Source of the DNA: Myxococcota bacterium | GTDB lineage: Bacteria > Myxococcota_C > UBA6777 | NCBI GenBank assembly: GCA_963169055.1 | Contig: CAUJFU010000221.1 | Location: 1 to 17,505 of the forward strand | Direction of reading: 5' to 3' | Length of the DNA: 17,505 nucleotides | Notes under the pieces: model-generated | Database searches by the model: none | The model's input: the letters and a program-made list of their open reading frames with translations, nothing else | What the model was told of the DNA's origin: nothing | Shown here: positions 1 to 8,180 of the stretch, one piece after another | How positions within the stretch are numbered: the first letter of the stretch is position 1 | Layout of the letters: each line of letters starts with the position of its first letter | Program-made: the position numbers and the translations under genes

Positions 1-143
1 GCATCGGACTGGAGAAGCATCCGACTGTGCCTATCTATTCTCTCCCAACGTTTCCTCCACCAAAGTTTCCCTCGGCTTCTGGGGGCGGGTCAACGGGGCT
101 TGCTCTCACAAGCCCGCTCCCTTTCGGGGCGGGTCGTTGACGG
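1..143. other. Structured non-coding region 3' of glyQ
   Basis: No credible gene is seen here. On the minus strand this lies directly after the glyQ stop codon, where glyS (GlyRS beta) would commonly follow closely, but at least 143 bases without glyS separate glyQ from whatever lies beyond the window edge. Bases 82-91 and 126-135 are a 10-bp direct repeat, GGGGCGGGTC. Bases 89-141 can fold into a branched hairpin structure, listed separately. Bases 1-10 and 18-27 are a near-identical direct repeat (GCATCGGACT and GCATCCGACT). Confidence 0.5.
89..141 (-). other. Predicted three-way-junction hairpin after glyQ stop
   Basis: GTCAACG (89-95) is the exact inverted complement of CGTTGAC (135-141) and forms a closing stem. 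Inside it, GGGCTTG (96-102) pairs with CAAGCCC (109-115) around a 6-base loop. CCCGCTCC (113-120) pairs with GGGGCGGG (126-133) with one wobble around loop CTTTC. The two inner hairpins share three bases, so one is slightly shortened in the full fold. The structure begins two bases after the glyQ stop. There is no T-run on the minus-strand side, so it is not a textbook intrinsic terminator. It could protect the mRNA 3' end, cause attenuation, or be a repeat remnant. Confidence 0.5.
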
Positions 144-1070
144 TCAGCCCTCCTCACCCGCTGTTTTCACCGCATCCACCGCATCCGTCGCATCTTTGAG
201 CAACGGGAACCCCAACGACTCACGCTGCGCTAACCACGCCTCCGCACAACCCCGCGCCAAAGCCCGCACCCGCGCAATATAACGCTGCCGCTCTGTCACA
301 GAGATCGCCCCCCGCGCATCAAGCATATTGAACGCATGGCTGCACTTCATACAGTGATCATACGCAGGCATCACCAACGCAGGAGTACGCTCCAACAAAC
401 GCTTGCACTCGCGCTCGTTCATCTCAAACAAATAGCTGTACGACGGGATATCCGATGCCTCAAAGCTGTATCCCGAAAACTCCACCTCATCGCGGTGATG
501 CACATCCCCATAAGTAAACGGCGCACACCACTCCAGATCGTACACGTTGTCCGCATTCTGCAAGTACATCGCGATGCGCTCCAAACCGTACGTCAGCTCG
601 CCCGCGATCACATCCAACTCGATCCCGCCGCATTGTTGAAAGTACGTAAACTGCGAGATCTCCATCCCATCCGCCCACACTTCCCAACCCAATCCCCACG
701 CACCAAGCGTCGGCGATTCCCAGTCATCCTCCACAAACCGCAGATCGTGAACCAGCGGATCGATATCCAACGCCCGCAGCGAATCCAAATACAACTCTTG
801 GATATTGTCTGGTGATGGCTTCAAGATCACCTGAAATTGATAATACTTTCCCAATCGATTGGGGTTTTCTCCATAACGCCCATCCGTCGGACGACGACAC
901 GGCTCCACATACGCCACATTCCAAGGTTCTGGACCCAATGTGCGCAAAAAAGTGGCTGGATGAAATGTCCCCGCGCCCTTCTCCAAGTCATACGGCTGCA
1001 AGATCACACACCCTTGCTCCGCCCAAAAACGCTGCAAGCGTAAGATCAACTCCTGAAAATTCAGCGCCAT
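144..1070 (-). CDS. glyQ: Glycyl-tRNA synthetase alpha subunit (GlyQ)
   Basis: This is the catalytic alpha chain of the bacterial alpha2beta2 glycyl-tRNA synthetase. It activates glycine with ATP and charges tRNA-Gly in the cytoplasm together with GlyS. The 308 residues match the usual length of about 300. The N-terminus [17 protein letters not shown] is typical. Class II motif 2 is seen around residues 58-72 ([15 protein letters not shown]) and motif 3 around 157-171 ([15 protein letters not shown]). The reading frame stays open upstream to 1184, but family similarity begins at the ATG at 1070. GAGGAG lies 13 bases upstream and a closer purine run, AGAAGAAG, precedes the start. It is the last gene of the minus-strand block in this window. 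glyS is not visible directly downstream, which is less common. Confidence 0.97.
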   Translation of the reverse strand: MALNFQELILRLQRFWAEQGCVILQPYDLEKGAGTFHPATFLRTLGPEPWNVAYVEPCRRPTDGRYGENPNRLGKYYQFQVILKPSPDNIQELYLDSLRALDIDPLVHDLRFVEDDWESPTLGAWGLGWEVWADGMEISQFTYFQQCGGIELDVIAGELTYGLERIAMYLQNADNVYDLEWCAPFTYGDVHHRDEVEFSGYSFEASDIPSYSYLFEMNERECKRLLERTPALVMPAYDHCMKCSHAFNMLDARGAISVTERQRYIARVRALARGCAEAWLAQRESLGFPLLKDATDAVDAVKTAGEEG

Positions 1071-1139
1071 CGCTTCTTCTCTGCTCCTCTTGATCTTGCG
1101 CGCCTTTACCCTTTGATCCCGACCAAGTTTCTCTTGGAC

Positions 1140-1153
1140 TGAATCGCGATTCA
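1140..1153. promoter_or_regulatory. 14-bp perfect palindrome in the glyQ leader
   Basis: TGAATCGCGATTCA reads identically on both strands, about 70 bases upstream of the glyQ start. It lies inside the likely transcribed leader. It could be a protein binding site or occur by chance. No partner site is visible nearby. Confidence 0.3.
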
Positions 1154-1267
1154 TTTTTGTACACGAAAAACGGCGCGCTGCCAACTAGAAAATCATCGAT
1201 CTGCCCATCGCCTAGAGCGCGTAGGGAGATCTGCCATTGGAATGGTTTGGGGATAGAAGGGAAACAG

Positions 1268-1297
1268 ACCCTATCCGCGCTGCTCTGCCCTTGTCAA
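1268..1297 (-). promoter_or_regulatory. Candidate glyQ promoter
   Basis: On the minus strand a perfect -35 hexamer TTGACA (1297-1292) is followed after 18 bases by TAGGGT (1273-1268), a weak -10. Transcription from here would give a leader of roughly 190 bases before glyQ. The -35 match is strong and the -10 match is poor, so this is a candidate only. Confidence 0.35.
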
Positions 1298-1354
1298 GGG
1301 GCTAGACGCACCGTACCGAAAAATGCGGCAAAGCCAACAGGAAAAACAAAGCGA

Positions 1355-2362
1355 TCAAGACGGGCGTCGCAGACGCAAAGACAAGGGAGACAAACAGGCT
1401 TCGATCTCGTCAGCTTCGGGAGGCCGCGCTCCCCATGCCGACAGAGAGGACGCTTCTTCGGGGGGGAATGTTGTTGGGTGCGAAGGGGAGGAGGTTTCTG
1501 CATCAGAAGGCATCGTCTCCACGGAGGGTTCAAACAAGCGCTCTTCGAGATCTTGCAGATAAGGTCGGATCGCTCGATGAACACGAGAGCGAAGAGCGGA
1601 TTGGAGATCATCAAGAACGGAGCGAAAGGCGAGAGATTCAGGGCTTTGGAGCGGAAACGAAGCAAGCGCCAATTGAAACAGATGCACAAAGTCCTCGTGC
1701 GGAAAACGCAACAACCACCGCGCAACTTTTACACGCATCGCAAGATACGGACTCAGCAAAAGCTCGCGCAAGATATCACGCGCCTCGATCAACGGCATCT
1801 GCGCCAAAGCCTGCACCAAACGCTCCAAACGTACGGATGTTGCGCCCTCTCGGATCATCCGCGCCATCTTCGGAACAGCTTCCGCGACCTGCCAACGCCC
1901 CAACGTCTCCATCGCAAGATGCTGACAACGTTGTTGCGGAGAATCCAACATCTCCAAAAATAACCTCGCGCTTCGTGGGTGCGGATACTCCGCAAGACAA
2001 GACAACACTTCCAAACGCATCTGCACAGGCTCCGAAGGATCGGACGCGATCACGCACAACAGATCGAACGCACGCAGCGAAGCCAACGCCCGTAGGATCG
2101 CACGTTGTGCCTCCAACGACACGGGCAGCGCATCCAAAGCCCGCTTCAACAACGGCACCGCTTTGGACTCCCCCAACGCTTGCATCCCCACGGCCCCCGC
2201 GATCCAAGCCTCTTGGTACAAACACTCACAGAAAAAGATCCACGCCTGCACGCGATCTTCTTCGATCAGTCTGCGCGCCATGTCCTCCGAAGCAGCCGCC
2301 ATATAACGCGATGCCAGATGACGCCAATGCTCTGTTCCGCCTTCCCACACAAACGCAGCCAT
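1355..2362 (-). CDS. HEAT-like repeat protein, function unknown
   Basis: This 335-residue, helix-rich protein has repeated helical pairs over about residues 40-270. Examples are GAVGMQALGESKAVPLLKRA, MRLEVLSCLAEYPHPRSARL and MRVKVARWLLRF. They resemble HEAT/armadillo-type scaffolds that bind other proteins. The tail from about 280 is Ser/Pro/Glu-rich and likely disordered. There is no signal peptide or clear membrane segment. The frame is open upstream to 2548, but those extra residues are translated from an interspersed repeat (2385-2556), so I place the start at the ATG at 2362 (MAAFVWEGG). Its ribosome site is weak (AAAAGG about 12 bases upstream). It follows the VWA cluster on the same strand and might be an accessory scaffold of that system, which is inference. 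Confidence 0.8.
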   Translation of the reverse strand: MAAFVWEGGTEHWRHLASRYMAAASEDMARRLIEEDRVQAWIFFCECLYQEAWIAGAVGMQALGESKAVPLLKRALDALPVSLEAQRAILRALASLRAFDLLCVIASDPSEPVQMRLEVLSCLAEYPHPRSARLFLEMLDSPQQRCQHLAMETLGRWQVAEAVPKMARMIREGATSVRLERLVQALAQMPLIEARDILRELLLSPYLAMRVKVARWLLRFPHEDFVHLFQLALASFPLQSPESLAFRSVLDDLQSALRSRVHRAIRPYLQDLEERLFEPSVETMPSDAETSSPSHPTTFPPEEASSLSAWGARPPEADEIEACLSPLSLRLRRPS

Positions 2363-2384
2363 CTTTCTTTCAAACCTTTTCGGA

Positions 2385-2556
2385 TCGGAGCGACGCAGTT
2401 GGCCCCAAAAAAGCCGTGTTCGCGCCGTTTCAAGCGACAGAGTCGTTGTTTTGAAAAACCGTGATATTTTAGCCCAATACGGGGTCAAGGGGCGACAGTC
2501 CCTTGTGGGGCGTGGCGTCACACCCCACCAAACCATCCAACCGCGCAACTCCTTTC
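2385..2556 (+). repeat. Type A interspersed element, copy 1
   Basis: This copy fills nearly the whole gap between the double-VWA gene stop (2563) and the HEAT-like gene start (2362). Its left end GGAGCGACGCAGTTG matches the intact GGACTTACGCAGTTG at 12 of 15 positions. Its right end (2539-2556) matches the intact inverted end at 14 of 18. Its length, 172 bp, equals that of the intact copy at 16318-16489. Shared internal blocks are CCGTGTTCGCG, TTCAAGCGA, TTTTGAAAAAC and GGGGTCAAGGGG. An internal hairpin pairs CAAGGGG (2486-2492) with TCCCTTG (2499-2505). Confidence 0.85.
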
Positions 2557-2562
2557 AGAGAG

Positions 2563-5500
2563 TCAACGCTTTTTTCTGCGTTTCTGTTTTGCTTTCTTGG
2601 CTTGTTTGGTCTGTGCGCTCTTGGCTTGCTGGGTTTTGGGTGGATCTTCTGCCTTGGGTTCGGCTGCAAACGTCAACTGGGCTTGGATTTTACGCTTGTC
2701 TTGGGGCGGAAAAAACTTACGCCCTCGCAGCTTCCATAAGAAACAATCGCCGAATCCTTCGGGGAGAGTCGAAGCATCAAGACGGGTGGAAAGTGCGCGC
2801 CCGTAGCCGCTGATCTGCAAAGACACGGTGGCTTGGCCTTCTTCGGGAGAGTTGGTTTTTGAGGGCGATGCTGCGGGCTTTTTCTCCGCAGCATAACGCT
2901 TGCGCATCTGGCGATAACACACCGAAAGCGACAATAAGCGCGATTCGACGGACTGTTTGAACTTCTCGCGATCGATCACGCCCTTCACACGGATAGAAAG
3001 CAAACGCACCCGCCCTTCGGGCAACACCAGCGACTTGGTGCGGTGTCTTTGCAAATAACGGCGACGGATGTAATAGCCACGATAAGGCATCGAGCACGGG
3101 CCTTTTTGCGCTGAAGAGGCCACCGAAGATCGAGCAGACCAAGCGGCTGAATCGGTTTGCGCGAAAGCCTTCGTCCCACCAAGATCACCGCCCCACACCC
3201 ACAACAAAGCGATCCCTGTGAGGCTTGCTGCACGACCAAAGATCCGCACACGCCGCAAGAAGATATCCAGCAAAAACAAACAAAGCGCCAAAAACACCAG
3301 ATACGGCCACAAGGGTTTGTGCGCAAGCAAGCGCTCGTCAGGCTTTCGCGCCCAGATCTCGGACTCTTTGGGTTCAAAAGACCCCCCGCCCACTTGGGCA
3401 GCCGCACGAAGGCGCGGGATATCGGGGCTCGCGCTCAGCCACTCCGCAGGATACGAAAAAGAAGCCGAAGCCTGCGACCGACCGACCGTGTGGCCGTTGC
3501 GCTTAAAGGTGGCTTTGATCACATAGGCTCCGTGACGTGTCGCAGGGAATGTTCCTTCGTAGAATCCGGGACCCGTTTGGCGCATGCTTGCCTTTACGGA
3601 CTGCAGCTTGGGATCGAGGATCGTCGCGACACCATCGAGCTTATCGATAAAAACGCCATTGTTGTCGATCGCATCCACCGTCAAATAACCGATCCCATCG
3701 CGGATCGTCGCTTTCATCCGAAGCTCTCGGCTCGGCCCTTGGCGCATATACTCACGGATCGTCTGCGCCCAAAACTGCCCATACCCCCGCCAAGACAACC
3801 ACTGCACCGACCATCGGTTTTTCACATCCGAGGTAAAGGCCGCGACATTGCCCAAACCCACGCGCCAATGCGCCAACAACGGCTCTCCAAGATCCGTACT
3901 CAAGATCACTTGCGCTCCACGCTTCGGCTTTGTGGATACATAACCAAGCAGGTACGGTGCCGAAGAAAAATCCAAGCCTCGGATCGCCTGTGCGCGGGCA
4001 TTTAGAACACGCGGTCGGAAGGGCTCTTCCACAAACGAGGAGCGGCTCACCTTGCTCGTCTCCTTCGTGAAGATCTTGGGGATGCTGTAGACGTCGTTGG
4101 TTGCATAAGAACGCCCGCTTCCTTGTTGTGCCATCTGCTGCAAGATATCGACACGGCTCCCTGCGCCTACAGCCACCGTCGAGATCGTCATGCTCTCTGC
4201 GGTCATCATCTGCACCACTTCCAAGATGCTCGACGGCGATTCCGAAGGCGCACCATCCGTCAACAAGATCACATGCTTGACCCGCGCATTGACCCCCGAC
4301 AGCATCGTATGCGCCATCCGTAGGGCCGGAATAAAGTTCGTCCCACCGTCCGAACGCAAACGCCCGATGTCGTAAAGGATCCGAGACTTGTTGCTTGCAG
4401 ACTGCATCGCAACCAACTCTTCGGATTGGTGATTAAACGCCACCACTCCGACATAATCGTTGTCCCCAAGCAGACGCACCGTCGCTTTCGCAGCATCCCG
4501 CGCCAACGCGATCCGATCGCTTCCCATCGAACACGACTTGTCGATCACCATCACCAACGCCAACGACGGCGACTCTTTCTTCTTTTCGATATCCAAACGC
4601 ACCGGCAAGATCTTTTCCATCTGTGTCTGAAAATATCCCCCCGGGCCAAAGCTATTTTCCCCTCCCACCATGATCAAACCGCCCCCAAGATCGCGAACAT
4701 ACGCCTGCATCAAATTCATCTGGCCCGAAGAAAGCTGATAGGCCGGTATATCGGACAACAACACCAGATCATAACGCTCAAGATCCGCCAGCCGCGAAGG
4801 GACGCCATACCCACTTCGCACCTCAACGGAGAATTTCTCTCTTTGCAGCGCTTGTGTCAGATAATGCGCTCGTTCCGGCGTCCCCTCCAAGTATAACACC
4901 CGTGGTTCGCCCAAGATCGAAGCCGCCCGCACAAAAAAATTGTTTCCTCGAAAACGATCACGACGTGGGCGGATAATCGCCTGAAACGACGTTGCCCCTG
5001 CTTCGTCCACTTGGGCCTTAAAACGCACTTGATTGATGCCTTTGACCAGATCCACACGACGGGCTGCAAACACAAATCCGTCCTTGTAGATCACCAAAGG
5101 AACCGCCTTGTCTGCGTAGGTCGAAAAGATCTGCACATCCATGTGAAAAGGCGCACGAAGGCGGATATTCTCGGGGATACGCACATCTTGGATCAAGACT
5201 TCATCGGGATAAGGGCCTCGGATCGCTACCGTCGACAGTTTGACACCGAGCCGCTTCGATCGAGCTGCTTCTTGCAGCAAACTGCCCTGTGTCTCCCGAC
5301 CATCCGAGATCAACACCATTCGACGGATCGTATCGGGCGGAAAGATCCCGTATGCGTGACGGATCGCCGCTTGGAGATTCGATGCGTTCTCGTTTTTGTG
5401 CCGCTTGATCTGGGGGGCTTTTTTCTCGTCTCCCTTCAACAAGCGTGTGCTCGAAGAAAAAGTCAGCACCCGAATATCATCTTTTCCTTTTCGACTCTTC

Positions 5501-5814
5501 CACAACGTACCGATGTACTCTTGCGCCTTCATCAAGGCGGCCCCCGGTACAGACGGCGAGACATCCACCAACACCACCACAGCCATCCGATCGCTATAGC
5601 TGCGGCTCGCAAGGCCCGAAACCGACAGCGCCAACAACGCGATCACCAAGGCACGCGCCAAAAAAGACAACGCTTGTTGAAATCGACTGAGGTCCACAAG
5701 AGAAAAACGCTGTACCAACAAAAGCAATGGGATCAGCAACAACAACCACAACCACGACGGTTGCGTCAGGCTGATCTCCTCCCAGCGAAGATGGGTAAGC
5801 TCGTTTAGATCCAT
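2563..5814 (-). CDS. Double-VWA / GATase-like membrane protein with AgmX/PglI-like C-terminal domain
   Basis: This is a 1083-residue membrane protein. Membrane segments lie at about residues 20-36 and 50-69. A first VWA domain follows (MIDAS DVSPS at 84-88, then LISDGRE near 168-174). A class I glutamine-amidotransferase-like fold spans about 302-400 (LVLLSDIPAY, GGGLIMVGGENSFGPGGY). A second VWA domain covers about 418-585 (DKSCS at 425-429, GGTNF, LLTDGAP). Beta-rich segments follow, then a membrane segment at about 835-853 and a signal-like stretch ending in AFA near 885. The last part (about 930-1050) has the paired-cysteine pattern of AgmX/PglI C-terminal domains (VCYRQM with C966; DCFLWKLRGRKFFPP with C1024). 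The tail is Lys-rich. Its start lies 14 bases after the BatA-like gene, so the two are probably co-transcribed. Likely role: membrane partner of the MoxR ATPase; substrate unknown. Confidence 0.88.
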   Translation of the reverse strand: MDLNELTHLRWEEISLTQPSWLWLLLLIPLLLLVQRFSLVDLSRFQQALSFLARALVIALLALSVSGLASRSYSDRMAVVVLVDVSPSVPGAALMKAQEYIGTLWKSRKGKDDIRVLTFSSSTRLLKGDEKKAPQIKRHKNENASNLQAAIRHAYGIFPPDTIRRMVLISDGRETQGSLLQEAARSKRLGVKLSTVAIRGPYPDEVLIQDVRIPENIRLRAPFHMDVQIFSTYADKAVPLVIYKDGFVFAARRVDLVKGINQVRFKAQVDEAGATSFQAIIRPRRDRFRGNNFFVRAASILGEPRVLYLEGTPERAHYLTQALQREKFSVEVRSGYGVPSRLADLERYDLVLLSDIPAYQLSSGQMNLMQAYVRDLGGGLIMVGGENSFGPGGYFQTQMEKILPVRLDIEKKKESPSLALVMVIDKSCSMGSDRIALARDAAKATVRLLGDNDYVGVVAFNHQSEELVAMQSASNKSRILYDIGRLRSDGGTNFIPALRMAHTMLSGVNARVKHVILLTDGAPSESPSSILEVVQMMTAESMTISTVAVGAGSRVDILQQMAQQGSGRSYATNDVYSIPKIFTKETSKVSRSSFVEEPFRPRVLNARAQAIRGLDFSSAPYLLGYVSTKPKRGAQVILSTDLGEPLLAHWRVGLGNVAAFTSDVKNRWSVQWLSWRGYGQFWAQTIREYMRQGPSRELRMKATIRDGIGYLTVDAIDNNGVFIDKLDGVATILDPKLQSVKASMRQTGPGFYEGTFPATRHGAYVIKATFKRNGHTVGRSQASASFSYPAEWLSASPDIPRLRAAAQVGGGSFEPKESEIWARKPDERLLAHKPLWPYLVFLALCLFLLDIFLRRVRIFGRAASLTGIALLWVWGGDLGGTKAFAQTDSAAWSARSSVASSAQKGPCSMPYRGYYIRRRYLQRHRTKSLVLPEGRVRLLSIRVKGVIDREKFKQSVESRLLSLSVCYRQMRKRYAAEKKPAASPSKTNSPEEGQATVSLQISGYGRALSTRLDASTLPEGFGDCFLWKLRGRKFFPPQDKRKIQAQLTFAAEPKAEDPPKTQQAKSAQTKQAKKAKQKRRKKR

Positions 5815-5828
5815 GATTTCTCAGCACC

Positions 5829-8180
5829 TTATACAGTAAGGCGGCGGTTGTAAGTCCACCACTCGATGCTTAGCAACACCAACGCCAGCAACAAAAGAAA
5901 CAGCCAGATCGGGCGCGGGATCGGGATACGGAAACCTGCGATATCGAACTCCGTACGCAACGTTTCCTTCTGCTTTTTCTCAGCCTTCTTCTCAAGCGCT
6001 GCCAACATCCGACGCGGTTGGATGGTGGACTCTTGCACATCCGCAAGATTCGCACCCAACCACTGCTCAAACCCCGGAGCCGAAAGGCGATAAAATCCTG
6101 CATACTTTCCTGCAAACGTCACCTGCCCGTCTCGAACGGGGATCTCCACAGCAGGCTGCCCGGCTTCTTTGGGCATCTCGATGCGCACTTGGTTCACGTT
6201 CGCAGGCAGATCGATATCCCAAAGATCGCCTGTCACTCGCGTAGTGGGTGGTTCGGGCCGTCCACCCCGCATCATCCATTGGATCGCGTTGCGCACAAAC
6301 AGCGGAAACGCTACACGCAAGGGCAGATCTGTTTCGCGCAGAGAAAAGCCGATCACCATGCTGATCCGATCTTTCTCTTTACGCGCCAGTATTAACGGAT
6401 CTGTAAAGGCCCCCACCAACACGGTATCGTTTGGCTGTTTTGTCAGCCGCACCGCCCGTGCGATGTTGATATCGCTCATCGTCACAAACTGCATCACAGG
6501 GTGAGATTGCCGTTGTTCGGTCACCAACGGCTGTTTCAACATTTTTTCGGGATCGCGCACCACCTCAAACGGTGTCCCTTGTTCGGGCGGATCAAAAAAC
6601 AGAAAACGCCCTTCACGCGGAAGCGTCGGCGGCGCACAACGGTTGAAGATCACGATATCAAAACGGCCTTGCGTCGTCGGATAAGCCGCGCAGGTGACAT
6701 TGCGATACGAGATCTGAGGATCAGAAAGCAACGCAGCGTGAAGATAGAGGTTTTCGTCGCTTACCATCAACACGGAAGGAGGCTCTGTTTTGGGTAGGAC
6801 TGCATACGCCCGATTATCGGCCTCAAAGTGATCTTTTCCTTGCTTGATCACCAAGCGCGCTTCGAGCTTTTGCCCTTGCGCCAAGAGTTTGGGAAATGTC
6901 TTGCGCAGACGCTCTCCTGCGCTCATCTGCATCTGCACGCTTTCCACAATCAACTCGTTGACATACAGCTCCAAAAAGCCCGAAGCAGGCTCTTTGGAAA
7001 AATTCTGTACCTCGATATACGCCGCAAAATGCAAGGGGTGTTCGGGTTGACGGCGTGCGCTGAGTGCCACGATCCCGACGTTATCTGCGCTTTTTCCGAT
7101 GCTTACAAGGCGAAACGGCGGCAGCTTTCGTGCGGCTTCGACTTCGCTTGTGTAGGCGCTGAGATCGAGCTTTCGCTCGATGCCTTCGGGGAGTTCGATC
7201 TCGCGACGAGGCGGAGGCTGGCGTGCGATGGTTTTTCGCCCTTTCCCTTTGGCGGCCTTTCCTCGACGCACCCGTTTCTTTCCTCGACGCACCCGGCCTT
7301 TGCGTGTGGTTATTTTTTTCTTACGTTTGCCTGCACTTTTTCTTTTGCTTGTTCGCTTCTTCTTTTTACTGGCTTTTTTTCGTGGCGAAGGCGGGCGTTG
7401 TTGGGTGGGTTCTTTTTGCGTAGCGGTCTTTGGTTCGATGTCTTTGGGGGTAGGCGCATCTTTCGGACGTGTGGTGTCTTTGGGAGAAACAGATGCGCGA
7501 GGTTTGGGTTCAAGCACGGGAGAGGAAAGCGGCTTTTTTTGATCGGGCAACGGTTCGAGCAGATCTTCGTGCAGCGAACCAAAAGCACCGTCCGAGATCA
7601 CAAGGATCTCGCCGCGCTTGCGCCCGATCAGCGCATCCTCGGCCAGCCATAGCGCACGTCGCAGATCCGACGAAGTATCCGAAGCCTTGAGATCGTCGAG
7701 TTGTCGTCGCAACAGCGCCTTGTCGGTCGTAAAGGGCGTGAGCGGGATGACTTCGCGATCCATCGCAACCAACATCATCCGATCTTGCCCGACCAAGGAG
7801 CCCACTTGGCGCAGAGCCTCTTCTTTGGCAGAAGCAAAGCGCGTGGTCGAGCCTTCTTGGGCTTTCATGCTCGCCGAAGTATCCACCACCACAACCAGAT
7901 TGCGACCGCTCAAAAGCTCCGCCCGTAGGCGCGGATCGGCCAAAGCCAGCAGCAACAGCCCCCAAAAAAACAACTGCAACAGCCACGAGATCAAGCGCTT
8001 TAACCGCTCAAAAAGGCTTTGGTATTGCTTGCGTTGCACAACACGATGCCACAACGGAAGATAGGGAACGACCAACTGACGCCGCCGCAATCGCAACAAA
8101 TACAACAGACTGATCACACCCAAACCAGCGAACCCCAAGCCCATTAACCACGGTGTCGAAAGCCCTGCCAAGGAGATCAT
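5829..8180 (-). CDS. BatA-like VWA membrane protein with a basic low-complexity insert
   Basis: This is a 783-residue protein. An N-terminal BatA-type segment (about 10-82) has two hydrophobic stretches around LLYLLRLRRR and LWHRVVQRKQYQS. A VWA domain follows, with MIDAS DTSAS at 100-104 and LVISDGAFG at about 193-201. About 130 residues rich in Pro, Lys and Arg (about 205-335) come next, including very basic runs such as KKASKKKKRTSKRKSAGK. The sequence then resumes with FRLVSIGKSADNVGI, which looks like the last VWA strand. A long beta-rich region follows, with a C-terminal membrane segment (about 755-773). Its start overlaps the DUF58 stop by four bases (ATGA), implying translational coupling. 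It is probably a membrane-anchored MoxR client or partner, as in Bat-type operons. Confidence 0.9.
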   Translation of the reverse strand: MISLAGLSTPWLMGLGFAGLGVISLLYLLRLRRRQLVVPYLPLWHRVVQRKQYQSLFERLKRLISWLLQLFFWGLLLLALADPRLRAELLSGRNLVVVVDTSASMKAQEGSTTRFASAKEEALRQVGSLVGQDRMMLVAMDREVIPLTPFTTDKALLRRQLDDLKASDTSSDLRRALWLAEDALIGRKRGEILVISDGAFGSLHEDLLEPLPDQKKPLSSPVLEPKPRASVSPKDTTRPKDAPTPKDIEPKTATQKEPTQQRPPSPRKKASKKKKRTSKRKSAGKRKKKITTRKGRVRRGKKRVRRGKAAKGKGRKTIARQPPPRREIELPEGIERKLDLSAYTSEVEAARKLPPFRLVSIGKSADNVGIVALSARRQPEHPLHFAAYIEVQNFSKEPASGFLELYVNELIVESVQMQMSAGERLRKTFPKLLAQGQKLEARLVIKQGKDHFEADNRAYAVLPKTEPPSVLMVSDENLYLHAALLSDPQISYRNVTCAAYPTTQGRFDIVIFNRCAPPTLPREGRFLFFDPPEQGTPFEVVRDPEKMLKQPLVTEQRQSHPVMQFVTMSDINIARAVRLTKQPNDTVLVGAFTDPLILARKEKDRISMVIGFSLRETDLPLRVAFPLFVRNAIQWMMRGGRPEPPTTRVTGDLWDIDLPANVNQVRIEMPKEAGQPAVEIPVRDGQVTFAGKYAGFYRLSAPGFEQWLGANLADVQESTIQPRRMLAALEKKAEKKQKETLRTEFDIAGFRIPIPRPIWLFLLLLALVLLSIEWWTYNRRLTV

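Larger units (their letters stand above)
1071..1354 (-). other. Intergenic leader region of glyQ
   Basis: This 284-base stretch lies between the HEAT-like gene and glyQ, both on the minus strand. I see no gene in it. It holds a candidate promoter (1268-1297) and a 14-bp perfect palindrome (1140-1153). GGATAG and CTATCC (at 1251-1276 on the plus strand) can pair as a 6-bp stem in the leader. The distance suggests glyQ has its own promoter rather than depending on the upstream cluster. Confidence 0.5.

Noticed and set aside
1-20. ATG on the minus strand at 20 as the start of the next gene (glyS)
   Set aside because: Only six full codons fit before the window edge, and MLLQSD does not match the usual GlyS N-terminus strongly enough.
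1071-1184. Upstream 38-residue extension of glyQ
   Set aside because: The extra residues are basic, have no family match and span the leader; the ATG at 1070 gives the expected GlyQ N-terminus.
1435-2454. Long plus-strand open frame opposite the HEAT-like gene
   Set aside because: It is an antisense shadow with low-complexity Pro/Thr/Arg/Ala composition; the minus-strand frame has a coherent helical-repeat protein.
3157-4005. Plus-strand open frame opposite the double-VWA gene
   Set aside because: It shows no recognisable domain and is Arg/His-rich in the way shadow frames are; the minus strand carries clear VWA and AgmX/PglI-like motifs.
6828-7652. Plus-strand open frame with Phe-rich, membrane-like runs
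   Set aside because: The hydrophobic runs are simply the complement of the Lys/Arg-rich insert on the minus strand.
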